NCBI RefSeq assembly: GCF_014280075.1 | Contig: NZ_CP047950.1 | Location: 1,674,001-1,738,000, forward strand | Reading direction: 5' to 3' | DNA: 64,000 bases | Origin: Synechococcus sp. A15-62 | GTDB taxonomy: Bacteria; Cyanobacteriota; Cyanobacteriia; PCC-6307; Cyanobiaceae | Notes under the pieces: model-generated | What the model was told of the DNA's origin: nothing | Seen by the model: the letters and a program-made list of their open reading frames with translations, nothing else | Databases searched by the model: none | Translations under genes and position numbers: made by a program | Part shown: positions 54,279 to 62,180 of the stretch, piece by piece | How the letters are laid out: each line of letters starts with the position of its first letter | Numbering within the stretch: position 1 is the first letter of the stretch

Positions 54279-55024
54279 TTCGCCCCGACCAGGTACTGGA
54301 GCGCTTCAGTCGCGCAGCACCGACCTACGCAGGCGAGGCGTTGCTGCAACGGGCCATGGCCTGGCGCCTGGCCCAACTGAGCCGTCGCTGCTCCATCCGG
54401 CGGGGCCTGTGGGCTGACCTGGGCAGCGGCACCGGTCACCTAGCCGCAGCCCTGGAAACCGCTCATCCGGGGCAGCAGGTGATCCGCCTTGACGGAAGTA
54501 CCGCCATGTTGAACAGCCACCCCCATGGAACACACACCCTGCGGCATGACCTGAGCAGCGGGCTACCGGACTGGAGTGAGCCTCCGCAACTGCTGGCCTC
54601 CAGCTTTGTTTTGCATTGGTTGCCGGATCCAGCCCAGCAGCTTCGGCGTTGGGTGGATGCACTCCCGGAGGGAGGCTGGCTGGCCCTGGCGGTGCCGGTG
54701 GCTGGGAGTTTTCCTCAATGGCAGCACGCCGCCCGGGCAGCGAATCAAGCCTGCACGGCCTTATCCGTGCCAGTACGGGAGCAACTGATGGCGGCCCTGC
54801 CGGATGGCGTGGTGCAACGGGACGAGTGCCTGAGCTTCACCCAACACGCCGACAATCCACTGCGGCTGCTGCGCCCGATGAGCAGCATCGGCGCCTCCGT
54901 TACCAACGGTGGCCAGCTCTCAACAGGCCAGTGGAAGGCCGTCTTCCGGGCTTGGCCCCAAGCCGACGCATCAGCCGGTTTCGCTCTGACCTGGAGGATG
55001 TGGGTCCTGATGGTGAAGCGATGA
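54275..55024 (+). CDS. bioC: Malonyl-ACP O-methyltransferase BioC
   Basis: A 249-residue SAM-dependent methyltransferase that masks malonyl-ACP so fatty acid synthesis can build pimelate. Motif I is LWADLGSGTGHLAAALE, with IRLDGSTAML, LLASSFVLHWLPDPAQQLR and GGWLALAVPVAGSF following. GTG at 54275 overlaps the bioK stop as GTGA, making it the likely start; an in-frame ATG at 54260 is the alternative. It overlaps bioD by four bases. Confidence 0.9.
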   Translation: MIRPDQVLERFSRAAPTYAGEALLQRAMAWRLAQLSRRCSIRRGLWADLGSGTGHLAAALETAHPGQQVIRLDGSTAMLNSHPHGTHTLRHDLSSGLPDWSEPPQLLASSFVLHWLPDPAQQLRRWVDALPEGGWLALAVPVAGSFPQWQHAARAANQACTALSVPVREQLMAALPDGVVQRDECLSFTQHADNPLRLLRPMSSIGASVTNGGQLSTGQWKAVFRAWPQADASAGFALTWRMWVLMVKR

Positions 55025-55680
55025 ACGACAACGTCAGTCGCCTGGTGGTGTGCGGAACCGACACGGACGTCGGGAAAACCGTGGTGAGTGCGTGGCTCGT
55101 GCAGGGGCTTCAGGCCAGCTACTGGAAACCGGTACAGAGCGGACTGGAGGGCGGCGGTGACCGCGAACGGGTGCGGCAGCTGTTGAACCTCCCGCCGGAA
55201 CGGATGCTGCCCGAGGCCTATGCCTTCAACGAGCCCGTCTCCCCCCACTGGGCCGCCGAACTGGACGACACGCCGCTCGAGCCAGCCCAACTCGCCATTC
55301 CCCAGCACCAGGGATCCCTAGTTGTTGAGACGGCTGGAGGGTTGATGGTGCCTCTCACCCGCAACTGGCTCCAGATCGATCAACTGGTGGAGTGGCAGTT
55401 GCCCATCGTTCTGGTGGCCCGCAGTGGACTGGGCACCCTCAACCACACCCTGCTCAGCCTGGAAGCGTTGAGACGGCGAAATCTCACTGTGTTGGGACTG
55501 ATCCTCAACGGTCCCCTCCATGCCGACAACCCGGGGACCCTCAAGCAGTTCGGTGACGTCCCCGTTCTGGCGCAGCTACCCCCCCAGGCCTCGCTCTCAG
55601 CAACGGTTCTGGAGCGGCTTTGGGACGAGCAGGATCTCACCACTACATTCCGAGAAGTGTTGAAGCGCTCGTCCCCGTGA
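55021..55680 (+). CDS. bioD: Dethiobiotin synthetase
   Basis: A 219-residue ATP-dependent carboxylase closing the ureido ring. LVVCGTDTDVGKTVVSAWL is the P-loop, SYWKPVQSGLEGG contains the conserved Lys, and VVETAGGLMVPLTRNW matches family loops. It is the fourth gene of a fully overlapping bioF-K-C-D run and overlaps the next small gene by four bases. Confidence 0.95.
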   Translation: MNDNVSRLVVCGTDTDVGKTVVSAWLVQGLQASYWKPVQSGLEGGGDRERVRQLLNLPPERMLPEAYAFNEPVSPHWAAELDDTPLEPAQLAIPQHQGSLVVETAGGLMVPLTRNWLQIDQLVEWQLPIVLVARSGLGTLNHTLLSLEALRRRNLTVLGLILNGPLHADNPGTLKQFGDVPVLAQLPPQASLSATVLERLWDEQDLTTTFREVLKRSSP

Positions 55681-55832
55681 CTTCACGTCAAACCCTTGCG
55701 ACCCTGGTTGTTTCAGCACTCTGCGTAGGGATTCTGGTGCTGTTCACCGATATCGAGGTGCAGCTGGTGCGCTGGGTGAACTGCAGCGCCATTGCCACAG
55801 AGGCGGAAAAGAACAGTGACGTTTGCCGCTGA
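55677..55832 (+). CDS. 51-residue single-span membrane protein after bioD
   Basis: GTG start overlaps the bioD stop as GTGA. One N-terminal span (TLATLVVSALCVGILVLFTD) is followed by a short acidic part with two cysteines (NCSAIATEAEKNSDVC). The translational coupling suggests a real gene at the end of the biotin run; its role is unknown. Confidence 0.6.
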   Translation: MTSRQTLATLVVSALCVGILVLFTDIEVQLVRWVNCSAIATEAEKNSDVCR

Positions 55833-55836
55833 CCAC

Positions 55837-56097
55837 TCAGCCCAGGGCCTTTGAACCAGTGGGGCAGGTGCCCAGACGCATTGCGGCATGACGCAATGCG
55901 ATCCGCAACGGCCATCCGTGACTGAGTTCAGCCTTGATCACCTCCAGTTGGGACGACGACCAACCCCGCAGCTCAAGATCACTGCGAATCGCTTGCCAGT
56001 CGCCCTCAGCGACAACGAAACGACGTTTGGCCGACGGCTCAGGCCGCGTGGTGGGAACAAAACGCTTGGATTGACGACGGGTGCGTGGGGCAGCCAT
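55837..56097 (-). CDS. Hypothetical basic protein, 86 residues
   Basis: Starts MAAPRTRRQSKRFVPTTRPE, a basic disordered head, then a compact domain (RRFVVAEGDWQAIRSDLELR, GWSSSQLEVIKAELSHGWPL). The frame is open further upstream, with alternative ATG codons at 56112 and beyond. No family recognised. It diverges from bioA. Confidence 0.55.
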   Translation of the reverse strand: MAAPRTRRQSKRFVPTTRPEPSAKRRFVVAEGDWQAIRSDLELRGWSSSQLEVIKAELSHGWPLRIALRHAAMRLGTCPTGSKALG

Positions 56098-56152
56098 CCG
56101 GGGCATCTCCATCAGCTCCAGATTCAATATGGCAAAAGCTGCCGCTGCTGCC

Positions 56153-57427
56153 ATGGGGTCAATCCGCCATCCAAATCTGTGGCCCCCCTTCACCCAGATG
56201 GCCAGCGCAGCCAACGCCCAACGGGTGGTGTCTGGAGACGGGGCTCTGCTGATCCGTGAACAGGGGGAACCGCTGATCGATGCCATCAGCAGCTGGTGGG
56301 TCACCCTGCACGGCCATGCCCATCCGGTGTTGGCCAAGGCGATCGCCGATCAGGCCGCCCGCCTCGAGCAGGTGATTTTTGCCGACTTCACCCATGAGCC
56401 TGCAGAACAGCTGGCCGTTCGCCTAAGCGGCATCTGCGGCCTACAACGGCTGTTCTTCTCCGACAATGGCTCCACTGCGGTGGAAGTGGCGCTCAAAATT
56501 GCCTGCCAGTGGTGGGCCAACCGAGGGCAACCGCGCTATCAGATCGTCGCCTTCGACGGGGCGTACCACGGCGACACCTTCGGGGCGATGGCCGTTGGCG
56601 AACGCAACCTGTTCAGCGCCCCCTTCGAAGACAAGCTCTTTCCCGTCGCCCGGGTTCCATGGCCGGCCACCTGGTGGGATGACGATGCCGTGGAGACCAA
56701 GGAATCGGCGGCACTCGAGGTGCTTGAGCGCGTGCTGGAGACACCGACAGCGGCGGTAATCCTCGAGCCGCTGCTGCAGGGGGCCGGCGGCATGGCGATG
56801 GTGCGGCCCGAGTTTCTGCGACAGGTGGAGGCACGCACCCGTCAGGCGGGAGCATTGCTGATCGCCGATGAAGTGCTCACCGGCTTCGGACGCTGCGGCG
56901 ACTGGTTCGCCAGCCGGCGGGCAGGCATCCGGCCGGATCTGATGGCGCTGTCCAAAGGCTTGACGGGTGGATGTCTACCGATGGGCGTGACCATGGCCAG
57001 CGAAGCGGTGTTCGAAGCCTTCGTGGGTGACGACCCCTGCCTGACCCTCTGGCACGGCCACAGCTTCACGGCCAATCCGCTGGGCTGCGCCGCGGCCAAC
57101 GCCAGCCTCGACCTGCTGGAGCGCAACCCCGCTGCTTTTCAACAGTTCGAACAACGGCATCGTCCGCACCTCGAACGGTTGGCGCGCCATCGGAAGGTGC
57201 AACACCCCAGGCTGACGGGGACGGTGGCCGGCTTCGATCTCGTGGTGGAGGGAAGCTCGGGCTACCTCAACCCGGCGGGGCCAAAGCTGAAACGGCTGGC
57301 GATGGAGAACGGCGTCTTCCTCCGCCCCCTGGGCCAGGTGGTCTATCTGCTGCCACCGCTCTGCATCAGCGATGCCCAGCTGGAACGCTGCTATTCGGTG
57401 CTGGAAAAGGCCCTCGATCAGCTCTAA
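56153..57427 (+). CDS. bioA: Adenosylmethionine-8-amino-7-oxononanoate aminotransferase
   Basis: A 424-residue class III aminotransferase making DAPA in biotin synthesis. HPNLWPPFTQMASA, ISSWWVTLHGHAHPVLAKAI (BioA-specific), FFSDNGSTAVEVALKIACQW, AFDGAYHGDTFGAMA, IADEVLTGFGRCGDWF and ALSKGLTGGCLPMG with the PLP lysine identify it. Earlier in-frame starts exist (56129). With bioF-K-C-D it forms the biotin cluster; bioB is not in the window. Confidence 0.95.
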   Translation: MGSIRHPNLWPPFTQMASAANAQRVVSGDGALLIREQGEPLIDAISSWWVTLHGHAHPVLAKAIADQAARLEQVIFADFTHEPAEQLAVRLSGICGLQRLFFSDNGSTAVEVALKIACQWWANRGQPRYQIVAFDGAYHGDTFGAMAVGERNLFSAPFEDKLFPVARVPWPATWWDDDAVETKESAALEVLERVLETPTAAVILEPLLQGAGGMAMVRPEFLRQVEARTRQAGALLIADEVLTGFGRCGDWFASRRAGIRPDLMALSKGLTGGCLPMGVTMASEAVFEAFVGDDPCLTLWHGHSFTANPLGCAAANASLDLLERNPAAFQQFEQRHRPHLERLARHRKVQHPRLTGTVAGFDLVVEGSSGYLNPAGPKLKRLAMENGVFLRPLGQVVYLLPPLCISDAQLERCYSVLEKALDQL

Positions 57428-57438
57428 ACCTTGGGGCC

Positions 57439-57711
57439 TCATGGACCCGCCTGAATCGCCGCCTCGACATCGGCCCTGGAAAGGCCATAGGGCAACGAGC
57501 ACTGCAGCATCGCCTCCAGGGAACCGGGGTGCCAGATCACTTTGAGGTCCTCCCGTTCCAGCAGCAACAACGCCCTCCACTCAGAACGCTCGAGCATCCA
57601 CTGGCAGGGGGTGTCGTCCATACGGACGGCACCCAGCTGCTGAAGCCAGGCCTCAAGCGCCGGGAGAGAGTGCTGATTCAGCGGGGTGCTCTCCGGGGGC
57701 AGGGCGACCAT
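57439..57711 (-). CDS. DUF3143-family cyanobacterial protein
   Basis: A 90-residue protein whose layout ([32 protein letters not shown], then QCSLPYGLSRADVEAAIQAGP) fits the cyanobacterial DUF3143 family as I remember it. Function is unknown. The start at 57711 overlaps the end of the J-domain gene by 59 bases; the pair is a common neighbourhood and may be co-translated. Confidence 0.65.
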   Translation of the reverse strand: MVALPPESTPLNQHSLPALEAWLQQLGAVRMDDTPCQWMLERSEWRALLLLEREDLKVIWHPGSLEAMLQCSLPYGLSRADVEAAIQAGP

Positions 57712-58192
57712 CAGGTTGTGAACGCACGGATGTGTTCTGAGTCTGCTCATCCGCCAGCCAACTCGGCGACACCTGCCAGTCGCGGCCCTGGGCAAGCGCC
57801 ACCCCCAAGCCCAGCACCAGGCTGAGCAACAGCGCGATGCTCAACAGCACCAACGAGAACCATTCCCCACCGGAGAGGGGCCTCCGTTGACCAATGCCCT
57901 GCCAGGCATCCGGGCGGGCCTGACGCTGAAGGGGCGAGGGCGATGACGGCGCCTGGGCGCCAAGACTGAAGCTTGCTTGGCTCTGGCGCAGCAGAACGTC
58001 GTAAGACTCCTTGAGCTCCTGAAAAGCAATGCTTGCCTGCTCGGGAGGCAGTTGAGTGGTGTCGGGATGCAAGGCCTTGGACTGGCGTCGAAAGGCCTGG
58101 CGCAAGGTTTCAGCGTCAACCCCGGGGCGCACGCCAAGCCGTTCGTGATGGCTGGGGCGGGCTTCGGACACAGGGGACGGCCGGTCCTTCAT
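57653..58192 (-). CDS. Membrane-anchored J-domain protein
   Basis: A 179-residue DnaJ-like protein. The J domain is at the N-terminus ([34 protein letters not shown]) with the HPD motif that stimulates Hsp70. A Gln- and Pro-rich stretch leads to one C-terminal span ([20 protein letters not shown]). Such short J proteins recruit DnaK to a membrane client. An upstream ATG in frame would overlap rsm[11 protein letters not shown] is chosen. Confidence 0.85.
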   Translation of the reverse strand: MKDRPSPVSEARPSHHERLGVRPGVDAETLRQAFRRQSKALHPDTTQLPPEQASIAFQELKESYDVLLRQSQASFSLGAQAPSSPSPLQRQARPDAWQGIGQRRPLSGGEWFSLVLLSIALLLSLVLGLGVALAQGRDWQVSPSWLADEQTQNTSVRSQPDGRPAPGEHPAESALSPGA

Positions 58193-58217
58193 CCTAAGGA
58201 GAGTTATTGCTGCAGCC

Positions 58218-58949
58218 ATGGCCGCCACCGCGCCTGAACCGGCGTTCTGGGACGCCCTGGGATGGCAGCCATCGCAAGCGCAGTGCGACCAGCTGGTGGA
58301 ACTTCAAGGCCTGCTTCAGAGCTGGAATGAACAGGTCAACCTGACGCGCCTGGTGAACGGCGACGATTTCTGGATTGGTCAGGTCTTCGACAGCCTCTGG
58401 CCGCTGGCGGGGGAACTCCAGTCAGCGGACGAGCCGCAGCACTGGATTGATGTGGGAACCGGGGGAGGCTTCCCCGGCATCGCCATCGCCATTGCCCTTC
58501 CCCAGGCACAGGTGACCCTGCTGGATTCCGTCGGGCGCAAGATCGCCGCCGTGGAGGCCATGGCCAGCAGCCTGGGGCTTTCCGATCGGGTGCAGGTCCG
58601 CACCGAGCGGATCGAAACCACCGGGCGCGATCGCCACTTCCGCGGCAGCTTTGATCGTGCCGTGGCCCGGGCTGTAGCGGCCGCTCCAGTGGTGGCCGAA
58701 TACCTGGTGCCCTTGCTGAAAACCGACGGCCAGGCCCTGCTGTATCGGGGCCAGTGGACTGACAGCGATGCCGTGCCGTTCAACAAGGCCCTGGATCTGC
58801 TCCAGGCCCGTTTAGTCGAGGTGCAGCACCAGCAACTACCCAGTGATCGCGGCACACGTCATCTGCTGCGGGTGCAACCAAACGGCCCCTGCCCCCGCCG
58901 CTATCCAAGGGCCGTGGGCACGCCCAGCCGGGATCCTCTTGGGAGCTAA
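58218..58949 (+). CDS. rsmG: 16S rRNA m7G527 methyltransferase RsmG
   Basis: A 243-residue SAM methyltransferase modifying G527 in the 16S decoding region. [20 protein letters not shown], then [20 protein letters not shown] as the SAM loop, [20 protein letters not shown] and [21 protein letters not shown] are family signatures. It diverges from the J-domain gene. Confidence 0.95.
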   Translation: MAATAPEPAFWDALGWQPSQAQCDQLVELQGLLQSWNEQVNLTRLVNGDDFWIGQVFDSLWPLAGELQSADEPQHWIDVGTGGGFPGIAIAIALPQAQVTLLDSVGRKIAAVEAMASSLGLSDRVQVRTERIETTGRDRHFRGSFDRAVARAVAAAPVVAEYLVPLLKTDGQALLYRGQWTDSDAVPFNKALDLLQARLVEVQHQQLPSDRGTRHLLRVQPNGPCPRRYPRAVGTPSRDPLGS

Positions 58950-58958
58950 GAGGAACGC

Positions 58959-60161
58959 TCAGACGCTCGACAAGCGCATCTGGGCTTCCCCCTTAAGCCG
59001 GTGCTTGAGGCTGCGCAGAATCTCCGGGATGCGCTCACGCCATGGGCTCTCTTGCAGGACGCTCTGCAGCTCTTCGGCACTGACCTCCCCATCCAAGCCA
59101 TCGGCATTGGCCCCAGCGAACCAATGGCCTCCGGAGCCCAACAACCCATAGCGGGCCTTGGCATAACTCTCGAGATCCCAGGCCTCCAGCAGGTTGTACA
59201 ACCAAAGCAACACCGGCAAGTTGATCTCCCCAGGCGTCGCATGCCAAGGCGGCAGCCCGACGGACCAGGTGGCCATCCAGTCACGACCCAGCGCTTCATC
59301 GGCCGCTTGCCGAAGCCGCTGATCCACAGGAGCAATCAAGGATGCTGCCTCCGGCAGCCGCTGCAACGCCTCCATGTGAAGCTCGAGATCCTCCGGCCGG
59401 GCCGCTCCCACGCTGATGGTGTGAACCCGCGGATCCTGGAGACAGAACAGGTCGTTGAAGACGATGGGATGCAGCGGTGAACACAGCTCCATCAGCCGTT
59501 GGGATGGCGTATGCAGATGACCGCCCTTGTCGGTAGGGCTGATGATGAACACCCCCATGTCCTGACGGCGGGCCGCATCCAAGGCGGGACCGTTGTCCTG
59601 GCGGATGTAATACCAGTGCAGATTCACGTAATCGAAGGCACCGGAGTCGCAGGCCTCTGCGATCAAGGCTGTGGGGCCATGGGTGGAGAAGCCCACGTGA
59701 CCAATGCGACCCTCCGCCTGCCAGCGGCGCACCACCTCCATGCAGCCCCCGGGCTGAAGGGTCTGCTCGAGATGCTCCGGCAGGTTGATGCCATGGATGG
59801 CCAGTAAATCCAGACGATCACAGCCCAGCCGCTCAAAACTGAGCTCCAGTTCCGCTTCGAAGGCGTCGGGATCGGGCCGAGGAGGCACCTTGCTCTGCAG
59901 CAGACGGGAGGGGTCGGGTGAGCGCGGCAGGGCCCAACCCAGCTGACGCTCGGAGCTGCCGTAGTGCCGCGCCGTTTCCACGTGGTGAAAACCCAGATCC
60001 ACCGCGCGCTTCAGGGTCGTCTCGAGCTGGGTCTGGGAGGCAGAAGTGATCTCATCAGCAGGAAGGTCGGTCCAGCTCTGCTGAAAGCGCATTCCCCCAA
60101 GAGACAACAGGGGGATCTCAAGCTCCGTGCGGCCGAATCGACGGGTGGGAAGCGCCATCAA
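58959..60161 (-). CDS. Aldo/keto reductase with apparently lost Fe-S cysteines
   Basis: A 400-residue AKR. The barrel is clear: FGRTELEIPLLSLGGMRFQQ, a catalytic-type Tyr in VETARHYGSSERQLG, LAIHGINLPE, IGHVGFSTHG. The C-terminal 120 residues match the tail of AKRs that bind two [4Fe-4S] clusters in spacing (TPGEINLPVLLWLYN, LESYAKARYGLL, ESPWRERIPEILRSLK), but the cluster cysteines are absent and replaced by Ser, Thr, Trp or Pro. The start overlaps the stop of a ferredoxin gene as ATGA, so an external Fe-S protein may now supply electrons. The substrate is unknown. Confidence 0.82.
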   Translation of the reverse strand: MMALPTRRFGRTELEIPLLSLGGMRFQQSWTDLPADEITSASQTQLETTLKRAVDLGFHHVETARHYGSSERQLGWALPRSPDPSRLLQSKVPPRPDPDAFEAELELSFERLGCDRLDLLAIHGINLPEHLEQTLQPGGCMEVVRRWQAEGRIGHVGFSTHGPTALIAEACDSGAFDYVNLHWYYIRQDNGPALDAARRQDMGVFIISPTDKGGHLHTPSQRLMELCSPLHPIVFNDLFCLQDPRVHTISVGAARPEDLELHMEALQRLPEAASLIAPVDQRLRQAADEALGRDWMATWSVGLPPWHATPGEINLPVLLWLYNLLEAWDLESYAKARYGLLGSGGHWFAGANADGLDGEVSAEELQSVLQESPWRERIPEILRSLKHRLKGEAQMRLSSV

Positions 60162-60421
60162 CCCTGTGGACGCGGTTGCAGATTCTGGCGAATCAGGTTT
60201 TGCCGCAGCGTTTCCAACGATTCAAAGGGAACCCAGTGAATGCAATCCACAGGACAGGTGTCGATGGCCTCCTGAATGCATTCGGTGGAGTCACCGTCCT
60301 GTCGGATGGCCCTTGAGCGTCCCAAATGCGGCTCAACAACAAAGGTGTTCGCAGCCACGTGGGCGCAGTAGCGACAGCCGATGCAGACGGCTTCATCCAC
60401 CCAGACAGCCTGATCTCGCAT
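60158..60421 (-). CDS. Single-cluster [4Fe-4S] ferredoxin
   Basis: An 87-residue ferredoxin. CIGCRYCAHVAANTFVVE gives three cysteines of one cluster and TCPVDCIHWV gives the fourth plus an extra Cys. Similar small ferredoxins are common in cyanobacteria and plastids. The stop overlaps the aldo/keto reductase start by four bases, so the two are translationally coupled and likely function together. Confidence 0.88.
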   Translation of the reverse strand: MRDQAVWVDEAVCIGCRYCAHVAANTFVVEPHLGRSRAIRQDGDSTECIQEAIDTCPVDCIHWVPFESLETLRQNLIRQNLQPRPQG

Positions 60422-60511
60422 GTCTCCCCCGAGCAGGGGTTCCCTACCGGTGGCCTGCTCCTGCGGCCGAGCGGGGGCGGAAAAGGCGTGAGACGAAGGA
60501 TCAGCCAGGAT

Positions 60512-60904
60512 TCAGGCGTCCCAGCGGGTCACCACGAGTTCGATCGAACCATCCTCTGTTTGGGTCTGCTCGGCGACCTGAAAGCCTTCCTTGGTGGTGG
60601 CAGTCAGCACGGTGTTCAAGGCGTAGCGCTGCGTGAGCTTGGAGAGAAAACGTTCCACGGGGATCTGTTGCTTCCACAGATCGAGGTCGGTGACCAGCTC
60701 GTAGGACTCCGATGCGCTGTTCCAGCGGAAGCCGATATCACCACCGTCCTGCACGGCAATGGCCAGATCAGCGGTGACGGTCTGGCCGCGGTAGCCACGC
60801 ACAGGACGTTCACCCTGATCGGGGGCATAGCCCATGTCTTCGAGGGCTTTTACCAGAGGCTCCAGCTGGCGCAGTTCGGTTTTGACGGTGCTGAAGTGCG
60901 ACAT
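60512..60904 (-). CDS. ycf35: Ycf35 (DUF1257) protein
   Basis: A 130-residue protein beginning MSHFSTVKTELRQLEPLVKA and containing VRGYRGQTVTADLAIAV, RYALNTVLTATTKEGFQVAE. This is Ycf35, conserved in cyanobacteria and some algal plastids, with unknown function. Its ATG overlaps the stop of the DUF2997 gene by one base, and that pairing is itself typical. Confidence 0.88.
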   Translation of the reverse strand: MSHFSTVKTELRQLEPLVKALEDMGYAPDQGERPVRGYRGQTVTADLAIAVQDGGDIGFRWNSASESYELVTDLDLWKQQIPVERFLSKLTQRYALNTVLTATTKEGFQVAEQTQTEDGSIELVVTRWDA

Positions 60905-61107
60905 CAGTTCAAATGAGCGGGAAGAGACTGGGACTGGACCTCAGGCTGCAGAAACGCTTCGGATGTGGACTCCTGACGTTCAACCGTTCCAAGAGCAACT
61001 TCCACTTCTTCAGTGAGCTGCTGGCACGCTTCCCCTGCAACACCCTCGACCTGCTCTTCCACACGACCATCAGGACGGATGGTGAAGCGAATGGTCTTTT
61101 GAGGCAT
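60904..61107 (-). CDS. DUF2997 protein, partner of Ycf35
   Basis: A 67-residue protein: MPQKTIRFTIRPDGRVEEQV, then GEACQQLTEEVEVALGTVER, ending in a Gln/Ser-rich tail. The family (DUF2997) is usually found beside ycf35, often with an AAA ATPase gene, none of which is seen here. One-base overlap with ycf35 implies co-translation. Confidence 0.78.
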   Translation of the reverse strand: MPQKTIRFTIRPDGRVEEQVEGVAGEACQQLTEEVEVALGTVERQESTSEAFLQPEVQSQSLPAHLN

Positions 61108-61181
61108 TGAGAAAGCGTGATTTGCGCAGCAATCTAGTGGGGGTCTCCTCCGAATGTTGCCTTTCTCGTTACACAGCCCAG

Positions 61182-61994
61182 TTACAGGATGAAACCGTCG
61201 TTGATCAACGCCTGCAGGCGTTCCAGCACCAGCGGATCCTCCAGCTGCTCGAGAGCGGTTCTGGCCTCATCGCGCACGGAGATCTCTCCGTCATGGAGCA
61301 GGGCACTCACCAAAGCCTCAACGATCTCGGCTTGCCGCGGCTGCACCAGCTGATCCATCAAACGGCCCAAAGCCCAGATGCAGTTGCTGCGCACCACCGC
61401 TTCACTGTCGATGCGCAAACTCACAAGCAATTGCCCCGCCGCGGGGTCGGCCTTGACCGGGGAACGGCTGCCGGCCTCCGCCAGGGAACCTGGACACCAG
61501 AGGCGCACCGCTGCGACATCCGTCTGCAGCGCCCGGATCAACGGATTGAGCACCGGAGCATCGGGGAAGTTGCCAAGGCTCCAGGCCGCAGCCTTGCGGA
61601 CGTAGGCATTGGCATCGAGCTGCAGCAGCTGCAGCAGCGGCTCAACAGCCGGCGGCGATGGATTGCGGCCCAAGGCGTAAACAGCACTCATCCGCTCCAC
61701 CGGACAGGAGTTCTGGAGCAAGGGCAGCAGCAGGGCAATCGACCGGGGATCACGGTGTTCACAGAACACCTGCAGGCCCTGCAGCCGCTCTCCATGGTTG
61801 CCACGCAACCAGATCAAACCCTGGTCACAGGCCCGGGCAATCTTCAGAGAGGAATCCTGCTCGGCGTCATCGAGCTGGATCGCGTCAAGCGGATCAACGT
61901 CGTCTTCCGCAGCCAGCTCACGCGCCAGCAGATCAGGATCCACAGAAAGGCTGGACAGCCCCTGGTCCTTCTGTTGGCTGCGGTCGTCAGTCAT
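61182..61994 (-). CDS. HEAT-repeat protein
   Basis: A 270-residue protein made of PBS-lyase-type HEAT repeats after an acidic 60-residue head. Repeats include RSIALLLPLLQNSCPVERMS, VEPLLQLLQLDANAYVRKAA, LNPLIRALQTDVAAVRLW, VRSNCIWALGRLMDQLV and VSALLHDGEISVRDEARTAL. Relatives act in phycobilisome lyases, NblB-type degradation factors or as scaffolds. The exact role cannot be told from sequence. Confidence 0.82.
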   Translation of the reverse strand: MTDDRSQQKDQGLSSLSVDPDLLARELAAEDDVDPLDAIQLDDAEQDSSLKIARACDQGLIWLRGNHGERLQGLQVFCEHRDPRSIALLLPLLQNSCPVERMSAVYALGRNPSPPAVEPLLQLLQLDANAYVRKAAAWSLGNFPDAPVLNPLIRALQTDVAAVRLWCPGSLAEAGSRSPVKADPAAGQLLVSLRIDSEAVVRSNCIWALGRLMDQLVQPRQAEIVEALVSALLHDGEISVRDEARTALEQLEDPLVLERLQALINDGFIL

Positions 61995-62024
61995 ACGGGG
62001 ATGCTACGGGAGCCATTCCAGGGC

Positions 62025-62150
62025 TCAACCCATGGGAGCTGGAGCCAGCATGTCACCGGGAAGCCAGATGCGGGCACTCACAGCGAACAACGCCAGGGCA
62101 AACAGAAGAACAATCAGAGCCGGCAGAAGGGTGGAACGAAAAAACGACAC
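62025..62150 (-). CDS. 41-residue single-span membrane protein
   Basis: GTG at 62150 with a GGAG ribosome binding site ten bases before it, ending at TGA 62025. MSFFRSTLLPALIVLLFALA starts the span, followed by ARIWLPGDMLAPAPMG. It lies between the HEAT-repeat gene and the symporter on the same strand. Not a recognised family. Confidence 0.55.
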   Translation of the reverse strand: MSFFRSTLLPALIVLLFALALFAVSARIWLPGDMLAPAPMG

Positions 62151-62180
62151 CGGAACACTCCAATCAAGGCGCCATTCTGC

